Source: Flemingiibacterium sp045636145 (GTDB lineage Bacteria > Bacillota > Clostridia > Oscillospirales > CAG-272). Taken from it: a stretch of 64,000 bases of DNA. A program made the translations under genes and the position numbers. The stretch is taken from assembly GCA_045636145.1 (NCBI GenBank), contig JAZTWV010000042.1, positions 1 through 64,000 on the forward strand, given 5' to 3'. The notes under the pieces are model-generated. The model saw only the letters and a program-made list of their open reading frames with translations, had not been told where the DNA came from and did no database searches. This document shows, piece after piece, positions 42,820 to 51,819 of the stretch (the first letter of the stretch is position 1; the number at the start of each line of letters is the position of its first letter).

Positions 42820-43560
42820 TCACACCTTGTAATAATCCAGCTTCTTTTCGCACCAGCCGAAGAACAGCGTAAGAACGCCTACAAAAATGAGGAAGAATAC
42901 GGCTATATAGAAGAGGGGCCAAACCACACCGTAGGCAAGATAGTCCATTTCGTTGACGAAGAATATCTCCGCCACCGCAATAACGCGTGCAAGGGATGTA
43001 TCCTTGACAAGTGTAATGACTTCGTTGCTTATGGGAGCGAGTATGCGCTTCACTACCTGCATAAGTATAACACTGAAAAATGTTTCACCGGGGGTCATGC
43101 CAAGCACTTGTGCCGCCTCATACTGTCCCTTCGGGATTCCCTGAATACCGCCCCTGTATATTTCGGAGAAATAGCAGGCGTAGTTTATGACAAACGCCAC
43201 AAGTGCCGCCGTAAATCTTCCGTTGTCGCCGGTGAACAGTTGTACCTTGAATAGCAGACCGGGAACATAGAATACCACAAACAACTGAAGCATAAGCGGA
43301 GTTCCGCGAATTATCCACACGAAAACTCTGCAAAGCCACGAAATAAGCTTAAAATTCGACAGCCAAACAACAGGCTTGAATTTTGACAGACGCTCGTAGG
43401 ACTTGAGGCTTTGCAGCCACACAAATGGTCTGAACTTTGACATCGAGCCAAAAGCTATTACAAGTCCCAAAGGAAGAGAAAATACAAGCGTCAGGGCAAA
43501 TAACAGACAAGTAACACCGAAGCCCTCAAAGAGGGCTTCGGTAACAGCTAAAAAACTCAT
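42820..43560 (-). CDS. Polar amino acid ABC permease with a duplicated linker
   Basis: A 246-residue HisM/GlnP-type permease (RGTPLMLQLFVVFYVPGLLF; EIYRGGIQGIPKGQYEAAQVLGMTPGETFFSVILMQVVKRI). Between the first helix and the RGTP motif lies a tandem duplication: MSKFRPFVWLQ is repeated as LSKFKPVVWLS (~residues 37-70). Start ATG overlaps the binding-protein stop (ATGA). Confidence 0.9.
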   Translation of the reverse strand: MSFLAVTEALFEGFGVTCLLFALTLVFSLPLGLVIAFGSMSKFRPFVWLQSLKSYERLSKFKPVVWLSNFKLISWLCRVFVWIIRGTPLMLQLFVVFYVPGLLFKVQLFTGDNGRFTAALVAFVINYACYFSEIYRGGIQGIPKGQYEAAQVLGMTPGETFFSVILMQVVKRILAPISNEVITLVKDTSLARVIAVAEIFFVNEMDYLAYGVVWPLFYIAVFFLIFVGVLTLFFGWCEKKLDYYKV

Positions 43561-44390
43561 TCAGCTTCAGTTCCGATGTTGGAAACAAGGTCGTTGGTAA
43601 GACCGTACTTTTCAGCAAGCTCTGCAAGCTTTCCGTTCTCGGAAAGAGTCTTGATAGCCTCGTTTACCTTAGCGGTAAAGTCACTTCCCTTACGTGCGCC
43701 TATAGCATAAACCTCTGCTTCGGGTTCAACAGCGTTGTTGATAGCGAGATCCTTGTAGTCGCCGTTGCCTACCATAGCTTTAGCCATCTGATAGTCGATA
43801 ACTGCGAAATCGGCATTACCTGCGGAAAGCTCCATAAGAGCGGAAGCCTGAGAAGTGAAGGTGGTAACGTTCTTTTCATCGCCGGAAAGCTCAATAGCAA
43901 CACCCTCTCCGGAAGAACCGCCCTCTGCAACAGCCTTAAGACCTGCAAGAGCCTCTGCGGAGTTAAGCTCGTCCACGCGGTCAGCCTTTGTTACGAGGCA
44001 CTGGCGGTTTTCGAGATAGGAATATGTAAAGTCAACATATTCGGTACGGGAAACACCGTCGCTCTCCATACCGAAAGTGAAGCCGTTCCAGATAAGGTCA
44101 ATCGCGCCGGAATTAAGCTCCATATACTTGTTTGGCCAGCTGATTACCTGGAACTTTGCTTCAAGACCAAGCTCTTTAGCAACAGCCTGAGCGAACTCGG
44201 TATCAAAGCCGGTAAGGTTATCGTCATCGTCGAAGTAGTTCATAGGAGCGTAAACGGTTATACCGCATACAAAGTAACCCTTTTCTTCAATCGTCTGCCA
44301 ATCTGTCTTTTCATTACCGCAGGAAGCAAGTCCGGCAACCATGCAGATAGCAAGAAGCATAGCAAGAGTAAGTGTCAAAAAACGTTTCAT
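43557..44390 (-). CDS. Amino-acid-binding lipoprotein (SBP family 3)
   Basis: A 277-residue receptor: lipobox LASCGN (Cys ~24), then KGYFVCGITVYAPMNYFDDDDNLTGFDTEFAQAVAKELG, the standard start of family-3 binding proteins, and FAVIDYQMAKAM later. Specificity (glutamine, cystine or other polar amino acid) is not decidable by eye. ATG with AAAGG upstream. First gene of the transporter unit. Confidence 0.92.
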   Translation of the reverse strand: MKRFLTLTLAMLLAICMVAGLASCGNEKTDWQTIEEKGYFVCGITVYAPMNYFDDDDNLTGFDTEFAQAVAKELGLEAKFQVISWPNKYMELNSGAIDLIWNGFTFGMESDGVSRTEYVDFTYSYLENRQCLVTKADRVDELNSAEALAGLKAVAEGGSSGEGVAIELSGDEKNVTTFTSQASALMELSAGNADFAVIDYQMAKAMVGNGDYKDLAINNAVEPEAEVYAIGARKGSDFTAKVNEAIKTLSENGKLAELAEKYGLTNDLVSNIGTEAE

Positions 44391-44447
44391 GATAAAATAC
44401 CTTTCTTTATTGTTTTAGTTTTGTAAAGTGTTATATGACCAAAGAGT

Positions 44448-44476
44448 ATTATACTACACTTTTACTCTTTTGTAAA
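44448..44476 (-). promoter_or_regulatory. Promoter of the amino acid ABC operon
   Basis: Leftward TTTACA (44476-44471), 17 nt, TATAAT (44453-44448). Confidence 0.8.
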
Positions 44477-44534
44477 GAGGTTTATGTAAAAAAATTTAAA
44501 TTCAACAATTTCTACAAGCTTTTGATTCTTTTCC

Positions 44535-44604
44535 TTGACTTTTGCACAAAAAAATGGTATAATACTCCAAAGTACACAAAAACTCCGCAGGTGCGGAGTT
44601 TTTT
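44535..44604 (+). promoter_or_regulatory. Promoter followed at once by a terminator hairpin (attenuator or tiny RNA)
   Basis: TTGACT (44535-44540), 17 nt, TATAAT (44558-44563). About 8 nt after the expected start lies a hairpin AAAACTCCGCA / TGCGGAGTTTT followed by T's (44578-44603). Any transcript reaching the gene at 44633 must read through it. Confidence 0.75.
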
Positions 44605-44632
44605 ATAATCAGATTGTTTTGGGAGTAATTAA

Positions 44633-45685
44633 ATGGAACACAAATACAACAAAAAACTCAAAGAGCTTGCCGATGCATCGGCTGTATTACACTCTGTTGT
44701 ACCTGTGCTGATATGCGATGAGCATCTGTTTGTATGCACCAAAAGTATCGGTGTCGACCGTCTTCTTGAGCATATGCCGCTCAAGCGAAGCATAGCAGAC
44801 AGATTTACAAGCGAGGCAATTGAAAAAATAAATAACCGGAATGTGAGAGTTTTCTTTACGGAGTTCGGACTTGGAAACATATCCGCACCTGCGGTGATAA
44901 CTAAAGGCGTTGTATCAGAACAACCGTATGTATCTGTTATTTTAGAGCCGAAGCTTATTTTCACCTCATTGCTTCCGGATAAATACTGCGATGAAGCTTG
45001 CTGTGCTATAGCCGATTCCCTTGATTCACTGCTTAATGCGTCCGAGAAAAATACATCCATGCTGAAGCACCGCTGTTTGCAGTTATCACGTCTCTGCTCC
45101 ATACTCGGTACACATTCGCTGCCGAAGCCTATCGTTCCCTCCCCTGCCATAAACATACCGGAGTTTATAGATTTGTTCGCATCAAACTGCGAAACTGCCA
45201 TGCCGCTTGTAGGTATGAGCATACAGCGTATCCCAATTACCGCCGCATCCCCCAGCACAAACATTCCTTCACGCCTCTTTCAGATAACTGTCTCTACGCT
45301 GTTAATGAGTGCACTTTCATTCTCATCAAACGGAAATATTGAGCTTAGCTGTATAGAGCTAAAAGACGATAATAAAGTTGAAATAAGCTTTGCCGCAAGC
45401 ATCACAAAGGAGCTTGCAGCAGCAGTAGATAACTACTCGAATTTTGAAGATACCGCAATTCCCATGCGGCTTGAGCTTTCGGCACTGAAAAGTGTTGCTC
45501 CGATTTACGGAATTGACATCGGCTTCTCTATAGAAAATGAGAAAATAACATTTTTCTGCCGTATTCCCACATTTTACGGACGCACAGCAGAAATGCATTC
45601 CTCCGACGAAGTTATTTCCATCGAATTTATGCAAATGCTGCGTGAAATGTACGATTTTGTCACCGAACAACGTAAATTCGGCTGA
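44633..45685 (+). CDS. Unknown cytoplasmic protein, possible histidine-kinase-like ATPase relic
   Basis: A 350-residue protein not recognised. No signal peptide or membrane helix. The N-terminal ~110 residues could be a PAS/GAF-like sensor (VVPVLICDEHLFVCTKSIGVDRLLEHMP). The C-terminal part (RLFQITVSTLLMSALSFSSNGNIELSCIELKDDNKVEISFAA ... LSALKSVAPIYGIDIGFSIENEKITFFCRIP) has the outline of a GHKL ATPase domain but lacks clear N and G boxes and a phospho-accepting His. ATG 44633 with GGGAG upstream, downstream of a terminator-like hairpin. Confidence 0.5.
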   Translation: MEHKYNKKLKELADASAVLHSVVPVLICDEHLFVCTKSIGVDRLLEHMPLKRSIADRFTSEAIEKINNRNVRVFFTEFGLGNISAPAVITKGVVSEQPYVSVILEPKLIFTSLLPDKYCDEACCAIADSLDSLLNASEKNTSMLKHRCLQLSRLCSILGTHSLPKPIVPSPAINIPEFIDLFASNCETAMPLVGMSIQRIPITAASPSTNIPSRLFQITVSTLLMSALSFSSNGNIELSCIELKDDNKVEISFAASITKELAAAVDNYSNFEDTAIPMRLELSALKSVAPIYGIDIGFSIENEKITFFCRIPTFYGRTAEMHSSDEVISIEFMQMLREMYDFVTEQRKFG

Positions 45686-45689
45686 GATA

Positions 45690-46907
45690 TTATCTTATGC
45701 CGTACTTTTCTATAATGTAGTCCATATCCTTGTCGCCTCTGCCGGAAAGATTGATAAGTACGGAGCCGCGCTCCATGGTTTTTGCCAGCTTCATGGCGTA
45801 CGCCACTGCGTGAGAGCTTTCAATGGCAGGGATAATTCCCTCATATCTTGAAAGAGTGAAGAAAGCATCTATGGTTTCTTCATCGTTTACCACATCGTAC
45901 TTTACTCTGCCGAGATCATGGAGAAATGCGTGCTCCGGACCTGAGGAAGGATAATCAAGACCGCTTGCCACGGAATAAACCGGAGCAGGCTCACCGTCCT
46001 CGTCCTTCAGCATGATGGAGTTAAAGCCGTGCATTATACCCTCTGTTCCGTATTTGAGACTTGCGGCATGGTCGCCAAGCTTCTCGCCTCTGCCAAGAGG
46101 CTCAATACCGTAAATGTCCACCGGATCATTGAGGAATCCGGCAAACAGGCCCATGGCATTAGAGCCGCCGCCAACACAGGCAACAATAGCGTCCGGAAGC
46201 TCTCCCGTCATGCCGAGGAACTGTTCCCTTGCCTCGATTCCCACAACGCTTTGGAAATCGCGTACCATCACAGGGAACGGATGTGGACCAAGCACTGAGC
46301 CTATGCAGTAGATACTATCTTTATATTCGTTGGCATATGCCGCAAAAGCGGCATCTACCGCTTCCTTAAGAGTGGCAAGTCCCTCAGTTACCTCTATAAC
46401 ATTGGCGCCGAGTATTTTCATTCTTGCCACATTGGGTGCCTGTTTTTTTATGTCCACCGCTCCCATGTAAATATCACACTCAAGACCGAAATATGCCGCC
46501 GCTGTGGCAAGGGCAACACCGTGCTGACCCGCGCCGGTCTCGGCTATAACCTTTTTCTTGCCCATATATTTTGCAAGAAGCGCCTCACCCATGCAGTGAT
46601 TAAGCTTATGCGCACCTGTATGATTCAGGTCCTCGCGTTTTACGTAAAGCTGTACGTTTCCGAGCTTTGCCGACAGACGCTCAAGGTGAGAAATGGGGGT
46701 AGGTCTGCCCTGGAACTCTCTGCGTATGCGGCGAAGCTCACCTATAAATTTGCTGGACTTGCAGATGGTAAAATACGCCTCGGCGATCTCCTTCATGGCA
46801 TTTTTCAGATCTTCCGAAATATATGCGCCGCCGTATTTTCCGAAATAGCCGTCCATGTCTGGATAATTCTTAAAATATGTGTCAAAATCAATTCCGTTGT
46901 ATATCAT
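45690..46907 (-). CDS. trpB: Tryptophan synthase beta chain
   Basis: A 405-residue PLP enzyme condensing indole and serine. Motifs: YGGAYISEDL; GRPTPISHLERLSAKLG; KREDLNHTGAHKLNHCMGEALLA with the PLP lysine in AHKLN; ETGAGQHGVA; CVGGGSNAMGLF; and the monovalent-cation region near the C-terminus. Normal TrpB1 length. No trpA or other trp gene lies in the window, so it may work with a distant trpA or use salvaged indole. Expression is governed by the T-box leader upstream. Confidence 0.97.
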   Translation of the reverse strand: MIYNGIDFDTYFKNYPDMDGYFGKYGGAYISEDLKNAMKEIAEAYFTICKSSKFIGELRRIRREFQGRPTPISHLERLSAKLGNVQLYVKREDLNHTGAHKLNHCMGEALLAKYMGKKKVIAETGAGQHGVALATAAAYFGLECDIYMGAVDIKKQAPNVARMKILGANVIEVTEGLATLKEAVDAAFAAYANEYKDSIYCIGSVLGPHPFPVMVRDFQSVVGIEAREQFLGMTGELPDAIVACVGGGSNAMGLFAGFLNDPVDIYGIEPLGRGEKLGDHAASLKYGTEGIMHGFNSIMLKDEDGEPAPVYSVASGLDYPSSGPEHAFLHDLGRVKYDVVNDEETIDAFFTLSRYEGIIPAIESSHAVAYAMKLAKTMERGSVLINLSGRGDKDMDYIIEKYGIR

Positions 46908-46928
46908 TTTAATTTTCTCCTTATTAAA

Positions 46929-46994
46929 TTACATTTTTGTGTTCTTCTGCGTAGTATCATTAAAACTGCGCCATCGTTTTACAAGCAGTACCAT
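46929..46994 (-). CDS. 21-codon ORF between T-box terminator and trpB
   Basis: ATG at 46994 has a near-ideal GGAGG 5 nt upstream, placed just after the T-box terminator. The peptide (MVLLVKRWRSFNDTTQKNTKM) contains one Trp and ends 21 nt before trpB. It could be a leader cistron coupling translation to trpB, or a chance frame. Confidence 0.4.
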   Translation of the reverse strand: MVLLVKRWRSFNDTTQKNTKM

Positions 46995-46999
46995 ATAAA

Positions 47000-47370
47000 C
47001 CTCCGAAAATAAAGCTCCTTTGACGTGAAAACTCTGTCAAAGGAGCTTTTAAAATCAAAAAACGCCCTGACAGAAGTATTCCTTCCATCAAGGACGAACA
47101 GCAAGGCAAATACACGCCTGCTATATCCGCGGTGCCACCTTGATTCACTGTGAACGCTAAACGGTCACAGTGCACTTATGAGATACAATCATATCCCCGA
47201 CAACTGACGTATGTCAACACGTTACGCACTACTTGCAGATGCCAAAACATCAAAGCTTTTGCACGTACCCTCCACGGTCCATTTGCCGACTTGTTTCTTA
47301 CCCGACTCTCAGCAGCGCAGGCTCTCTGTAAAGGCATCATCGACTTTATCTCCGCTTCAACGGTTTAGTA
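47000..47370 (-). promoter_or_regulatory. T-box leader (tryptophan specifier) of trpB
   Basis: On the minus strand the transcript holds a Stem-I region with AGAGAGCC, a specifier-like TGG in CAAATGGACC (47281-47279), the T-box AAGGTGGCACCGCGGA (47141-47126) and a terminator hairpin with arms AAAGCTCCTTTGAC / GTCAAAGGAGCTTT (47011-47050). Uncharged tRNA-Trp would stabilise the antiterminator and turn trpB on. Confidence 0.92.
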
Positions 47371-47371
47371 T

Positions 47372-47400
47372 ATTATATCACCGTGGGTATTATTTGTCAA
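47372..47400 (-). promoter_or_regulatory. Promoter of the T-box/trpB transcript
   Basis: Leftward TTGACA (47400-47395), 17 nt, TATAAT (47377-47372). Confidence 0.9.
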
Positions 47401-47507
47401 TAGCTTTGACGAATTTTTTGGAAATCAGGAAAGTATCGCCTGTCAAGAGCATAAAAGCGGTGGGAGCAAGCCTCCGCCCTACGGTGAAACAAAATAATAA
47501 AATATAT

Positions 47508-47555
47508 GAAAACAGCCGCGGCACACTCCAAATAAGAGTGCGCCGCGGCTATATA
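47508..47555 (-). terminator. Terminator after the ZIP transporter gene
   Basis: AGCCGCGGCGCACTC pairs with GAGTGTGCCGCGGCT (minus-strand reading) with loop TTATTTG, directly after the leftward stop codon. Confidence 0.85.
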
Positions 47556-47559
47556 TCTG

Positions 47560-48312
47560 CTATCCAAGCAAAACATCACAAATAAGCATAAGACAAAATC
47601 CCACAAGAAGCGCATAAGTAGCACCGCGTTCATTTCCGTGTGCATGAGTTTCGGGAATCATTTCGTCGCTGACAACATACAGCATAGTTCCGCCGGCAAA
47701 TGCCAAAGCGAAAGGAAGTATTACCGATGCCACACTTACGGCAAAATACCCTATAAGCGTGCCAATAACCTCTACAACTCCCGTTATTGCGGCACAGATA
47801 AAGGTTTTCTTCGGTGTAACGCCAACCGCCAGCATAGGAGCTATAATAACCATTCCCTCGGGAATATTCTGAAGTGCAATACCGCCGGCTATCAAAAGTG
47901 CCTGGGAAGTATTGCCGGAACCGAATCCTACGCCTGCCGCTATTCCCTCAGGCAGGTTGTGTATAGCTATGGCGGTGACAAACAGCAGAACTCTTGACAA
48001 ATTCGCGTTATTGTGAGCCTCAGTATCACTGCCCATAAGCTTATGAAGATGCGGCACAAGCCTATCCACAAGATTAAGACAGAGCGCACCGGCAAATATG
48101 CCTACCACAGTAACAACAAGACCGTATTTTCCACCGTAATCAAGCGATGGAATGACAAGTCCGAGCACAGCCGCCGCCAGCATTACTCCTGCCGCAAACG
48201 AAAGTACAATATCCGAGAATTTGTGGGATATTTTTTTGAAAACAAATCCGATTATCGCTCCGATAACCGTAGCACCGCCCACTCCAAGGGCAGTCAGCAA
48301 TACCATTTCCAT
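47560..48312 (-). CDS. ZIP-family metal transporter (ZupT-like)
   Basis: A 250-residue membrane protein importing divalent metals such as zinc or iron. Eight hydrophobic segments; helix IV metal site IAIHNLPEGIAAGVGFG and helix V ALQNIPEGM, the ZIP signature; a His-containing loop (HLHKLMGSDTEAHNN). ATG 48312 with AGAGAGG upstream. Close to rubredoxin and ferritin genes, which suggests iron-related physiology. Confidence 0.9.
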   Translation of the reverse strand: MEMVLLTALGVGGATVIGAIIGFVFKKISHKFSDIVLSFAAGVMLAAAVLGLVIPSLDYGGKYGLVVTVVGIFAGALCLNLVDRLVPHLHKLMGSDTEAHNNANLSRVLLFVTAIAIHNLPEGIAAGVGFGSGNTSQALLIAGGIALQNIPEGMVIIAPMLAVGVTPKKTFICAAITGVVEVIGTLIGYFAVSVASVILPFALAFAGGTMLYVVSDEMIPETHAHGNERGATYALLVGFCLMLICDVLLG

Positions 48313-48331
48313 ACGATACCTCTCTAACTCA

Positions 48332-48380
48332 AAAAGGGGATATCAGCCGCCCTGAAAGACCGCTGATGCCCCCTTTTGTC
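48332..48380. terminator. Terminator between rubredoxin and ZIP genes
   Basis: AAAAGGGG..ATCAGC pairs with GCTGAT..CCCCTTTT (two internal mismatches) around a GC-rich centre. It ends the rubredoxin transcript. Confidence 0.75.
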
Positions 48381-48404
48381 ATAAGATGTTTTATTCGCTA
48401 AATC

Positions 48405-48566
48405 TTACTCGACCTCGGAAAAGCTGTCCTTGCCAACTCCGCAAAGGGGACATTCGAAATCTTCGGGAAGGTCCTCAAACTTTGTGCCCGGAGCAATGCC
48501 GTTATCAGGATCGCCCACAGCCTCATCGTATTCCCATCCGCATACATCGCATACATACTTTTTCAT
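48405..48566 (-). CDS. Rubredoxin
   Basis: A 53-residue electron carrier. Two CxxCG knuckles (YVCDVCGWEYDEAVGDPDNGI, residues 6-9; FECPLCGVGKDSF, residues 39-42) bind one Fe; GIAPGTKFEDLPEDF between them is typical. ATG 48566 with AAGGAG upstream. In anaerobes rubredoxin supplies electrons for peroxide or superoxide reduction; the ferritin gene next door fits an oxygen/iron stress role. Confidence 0.97.
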   Translation of the reverse strand: MKKYVCDVCGWEYDEAVGDPDNGIAPGTKFEDLPEDFECPLCGVGKDSFSEVE

Positions 48567-48623
48567 TGTTATTTTCTCCTTTTTAATTACTTATACAAAT
48601 TACTAGGACAAATCATAGTTTAA

Positions 48624-49136
48624 TCAAAGCACCAAAGAGGGTGCCGCGTATACCCGTGTACCAAGCTCCTGGTTAAGCATATAAAGGCTCTTAGGATCAG
48701 AACCGAAAAGCTCCATCTTGGAGATAAGGTCAGTTGCGTTGGTCTCCTCCTCGCCCTGCTCCTTTACGAACCAGTCGAGGAACTGCATGGTACGGAAATC
48801 CTTAACTTCATAAGCCGCCGCGTAGATATCGTTAATAAGCGAGGTTACATAGATTTCATGCTCAAGACCTGCCTTCAGAACGGACATACTGTCAGCAAAG
48901 CCGGTCTTTGGCTTGTCGATAGCATCAAGAGTTACCTCTGCATTATTGTTCTGAAGATACTGATAGAAAAGAAGCGCATGATCTCTTTCCTCCTGTGCCT
49001 GGATCATATACCAATTGGCAAAGCCGTCAAGTCCCTTCGCCTTGAAGTAGTTTGAAAACTCCAGATAAAGATAGGCAGAATAAAATTCCTTGTTTATCTG
49101 AGTATTAAGAAGCTCATGTACCTTTTTGTTCAACAT
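48624..49136 (-). CDS. Ferritin
   Basis: A 170-residue non-heme ferritin. Ferroxidase ligands in NKEFYSAYLYLE (Glu17), QAQEERDHALLF (ExxH) and VKEQGEEETNATDL; four-helix bundle length. Stores iron as ferric mineral after oxidation. ATG 49136 with AAAGGAGG upstream. Confidence 0.95.
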   Translation of the reverse strand: MLNKKVHELLNTQINKEFYSAYLYLEFSNYFKAKGLDGFANWYMIQAQEERDHALLFYQYLQNNNAEVTLDAIDKPKTGFADSMSVLKAGLEHEIYVTSLINDIYAAAYEVKDFRTMQFLDWFVKEQGEEETNATDLISKMELFGSDPKSLYMLNQELGTRVYAAPSLVL

Positions 49137-49399
49137 TTCTGTTCCTCCTTTATAATATTATTTCCTATATTGTAGCACATTGATTTACACAAGTCAATAC
49201 TTATTGAGCAAGTTCGAATTATTGCACCGAAGCATCTCAAACGCTCCTCTGCAAGAATTTTTTACTGTGTATGTATCTTACGGTACTATAATACCATATC
49301 ATCGGCAGAATGTATGTTGTTTTTACAACACACATTCATTTTTTATAAAAATTTTGCCTAAATTATTGTTTTCCGAGATAATATACAGCTCGAAAGCTT

Positions 49400-51814
49400 C
49401 TAAAGAACACTGTTTATCTGTTCGGCATAGCGTACAGCTTCCATTGCATCCTTAGCATACTTGTCAGCACCGATTGCCGCGGCGTAATCCTTATTAAGAA
49501 CAGCACCGCCGACTATGATCTTGCACCAAGGGGCTTCCCGGCGCAGAAGCTTTATGGTTTCCTCCATAGCCGGAACAGTTGTGGTCATAAGTGCGCTGAG
49601 TCCGACGATCGGCGCATGAAGTCTAACCGCATACTCGGCTATAGCTTCCGGTGCGACGTCACGACCGAGATCAGTAACAGCAAATCCGTAATTTTCAAGG
49701 AGCAGCTTAACAATATTCTTTCCTATATCGTGTATATCGCCTTTTACCGTAGCGATAATAAATGCACATTTGCCGCCGGTACTGCCTGAAGGCATATTGT
49801 CCTTTATAACATCGAAAGCGGCTTTTGCGGCTTCGGCACTCATCAAAAGCTGGGGCAGGTAAACCGTTTTGTTTTCAAATCCCTCACCCACTGTGTTAAG
49901 TGCAGGAATTATTTCATTTTGAACTATATCAAGGGGCTTTTCAGTTGCCAAAAGCGCCCCCGTAAGCTGTGCCGCACGCTCCTTTAAGCCTTTTATTACC
50001 GCGCGCTGAAGTTCAGAACACTTCTCGGTGCTGTCCTCCCTCGCCCCCTGTGACGGTATCGGCGCGGCACTCACGCTTGATTTCTGCGGCAAAGTCTGCG
50101 AAAAAGCAATATACTCAAGGCAGTTATCATCAATGCCGGAAAGTGCACGGTATGCATGATATACCTTCATCATCTCCTCGGAATACGGATTCATTATAGC
50201 CGCAGACAGCCCCATTCCAAGAGTCAGCGCAAAAAATGTACCGTTTATAGCGTCCCTTGCAGGAAGTCCGAATGATACATTTGAAACACCGAGAGATGTG
50301 TGACATCCAAGCTCTTTCTTTATCATACCAATGGCACGGATTGTCTCGTTTGCGGCATTTTTGTCCGCACTTACGGTAAGAGCCAGTGGGTCGAAAATAA
50401 TATCTTTCTTGTCAATGCCGTATCGTGCCGCCTCGTCAAGTATACGTCTTGCTATGGCAAGACGTCCTTCGGCGCACTCCGGAATACCGTCCTCGTCAAG
50501 AGTAAGTGCCACCACAACTCCGCCGTATTTTTTTGCAAGCGGAAACACCTCATCCATGCTCTCTTTTTTGCCGTTAACCGAATTTATCATCGGCTTACCG
50601 TTATAACGTCGAAGCGCTGCCTCCATTGCCTGCTTATCAGAAGTATCGATTTGAAGCGGAAGATCGGTTATTGCCTGAAGCTCACATACCGCACGGCGAA
50701 GCATACTAACCTCATCTATATCCGGAAGACCTACATTCACATCAAGTATATGCACGCCCTTTTCCTGCTGTGCTATTCCCTCTCTGAGTATGTAGTCTAT
50801 GTCCTCGGCAATAAGCGCCTCCTTAAAGCGTTTTTTGCCTGTTGGATTTATGCGCTCGCCAATAAGCACAGGAGAATCCCCAAAGCTCACAGCGTGGGTA
50901 TATGAAGAAACGAATGAGATGTTTTTCTTTTGAACAGGCGGCGGTATGATATCCGACGAAGCCATAACAACAGCCGAAATATAGTCAGGTGTTGTGCCGC
51001 AGCATCCGCCGGCAATGCGCACTCCCTTCTTTATAAGCTCTGATATATCCTCGGCAAACTCGCCCGGGAGCACATCATATACAGTCTTGCCTCCGATTGA
51101 TTTCGGCAGTCCTGCATTGGGCTTTAATATTACGGGAACAGATGCATACTTAAGATATTCCAAGGCTATCCCGGCAAGTGCTTTTGGGCCAAGCGAGCAG
51201 TTCATACCTATGGCATCAGCGCCCATGCCCTCAAGCATGGCAACCATAGCGGCAGGCGATGCTCCTGTCATAAGCTTTCCGTCCTCGCCATAAGCGTTTG
51301 AAACAAAAACAGGCAGATCGCTGTTCTCTTTTGCGGCAAGCAGAGCCGCCTTGGTTTCATAGCTGTCGTTCATGGTTTCGATCATAATAAGATCAGCACC
51401 GTATCTGACACCGAGGCGAACTGTTTTAGCAAAGACTTCTACAGCATCCTCAAAGTCCAGATCACCGTAGGGTGCAAGCATATGTCCCGTCGGACCTATA
51501 TCAAGTGCCACCCATTTTTCCTGTGTGCCGCGGCTTGATTCTGCCGCCAAACGCGCATTTTCAATTGCCGCCTTTATGATAGTATCAAGCTCTGGCTCAG
51601 TAAATTTAAGTACATTCGCACCGAAGGTGTTGGTATTTGCAACATTACTTCCTGCATCAAAATAATCACGGTGTATAGCTGTGATAATGTCAGGATGTGA
51701 CATATTCCAACGCTCAGGAAGCTCACCCGGCATGAGTCCCTGCGCCTGCAAAAGCGTTCCCATGCCGCCGTCAAGATATAAAATATGCTCTTTAATATAA
51801 TCGGTTATTTTCAT
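49400..51814 (-). CDS. metH: Cobalamin-dependent methionine synthase without reactivation domain
   Basis: An 804-residue MetH core. Homocysteine S-methyltransferase domain (1-~285; LDGGMGTLLQAQGL, zinc ligands in GGCCGTTPDYI). Pterin-binding domain (~300-560; LIGERINPTGKKRFKEAL, DVNVGLPDIDEVSML). Cobalamin-binding cap and Rossmann domains with DIHDIGKN (~680), the His that ligates cobalt. The C-terminal AdoMet reactivation domain is missing and is encoded by the next upstream gene. Methylates homocysteine from methyl-tetrahydrofolate. Confidence 0.96.
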   Translation of the reverse strand: MKITDYIKEHILYLDGGMGTLLQAQGLMPGELPERWNMSHPDIITAIHRDYFDAGSNVANTNTFGANVLKFTEPELDTIIKAAIENARLAAESSRGTQEKWVALDIGPTGHMLAPYGDLDFEDAVEVFAKTVRLGVRYGADLIMIETMNDSYETKAALLAAKENSDLPVFVSNAYGEDGKLMTGASPAAMVAMLEGMGADAIGMNCSLGPKALAGIALEYLKYASVPVILKPNAGLPKSIGGKTVYDVLPGEFAEDISELIKKGVRIAGGCCGTTPDYISAVVMASSDIIPPPVQKKNISFVSSYTHAVSFGDSPVLIGERINPTGKKRFKEALIAEDIDYILREGIAQQEKGVHILDVNVGLPDIDEVSMLRRAVCELQAITDLPLQIDTSDKQAMEAALRRYNGKPMINSVNGKKESMDEVFPLAKKYGGVVVALTLDEDGIPECAEGRLAIARRILDEAARYGIDKKDIIFDPLALTVSADKNAANETIRAIGMIKKELGCHTSLGVSNVSFGLPARDAINGTFFALTLGMGLSAAIMNPYSEEMMKVYHAYRALSGIDDNCLEYIAFSQTLPQKSSVSAAPIPSQGAREDSTEKCSELQRAVIKGLKERAAQLTGALLATEKPLDIVQNEIIPALNTVGEGFENKTVYLPQLLMSAEAAKAAFDVIKDNMPSGSTGGKCAFIIATVKGDIHDIGKNIVKLLLENYGFAVTDLGRDVAPEAIAEYAVRLHAPIVGLSALMTTTVPAMEETIKLLRREAPWCKIIVGGAVLNKDYAAAIGADKYAKDAMEAVRYAEQINSVL

Positions 51815-51819
51815 GTATC

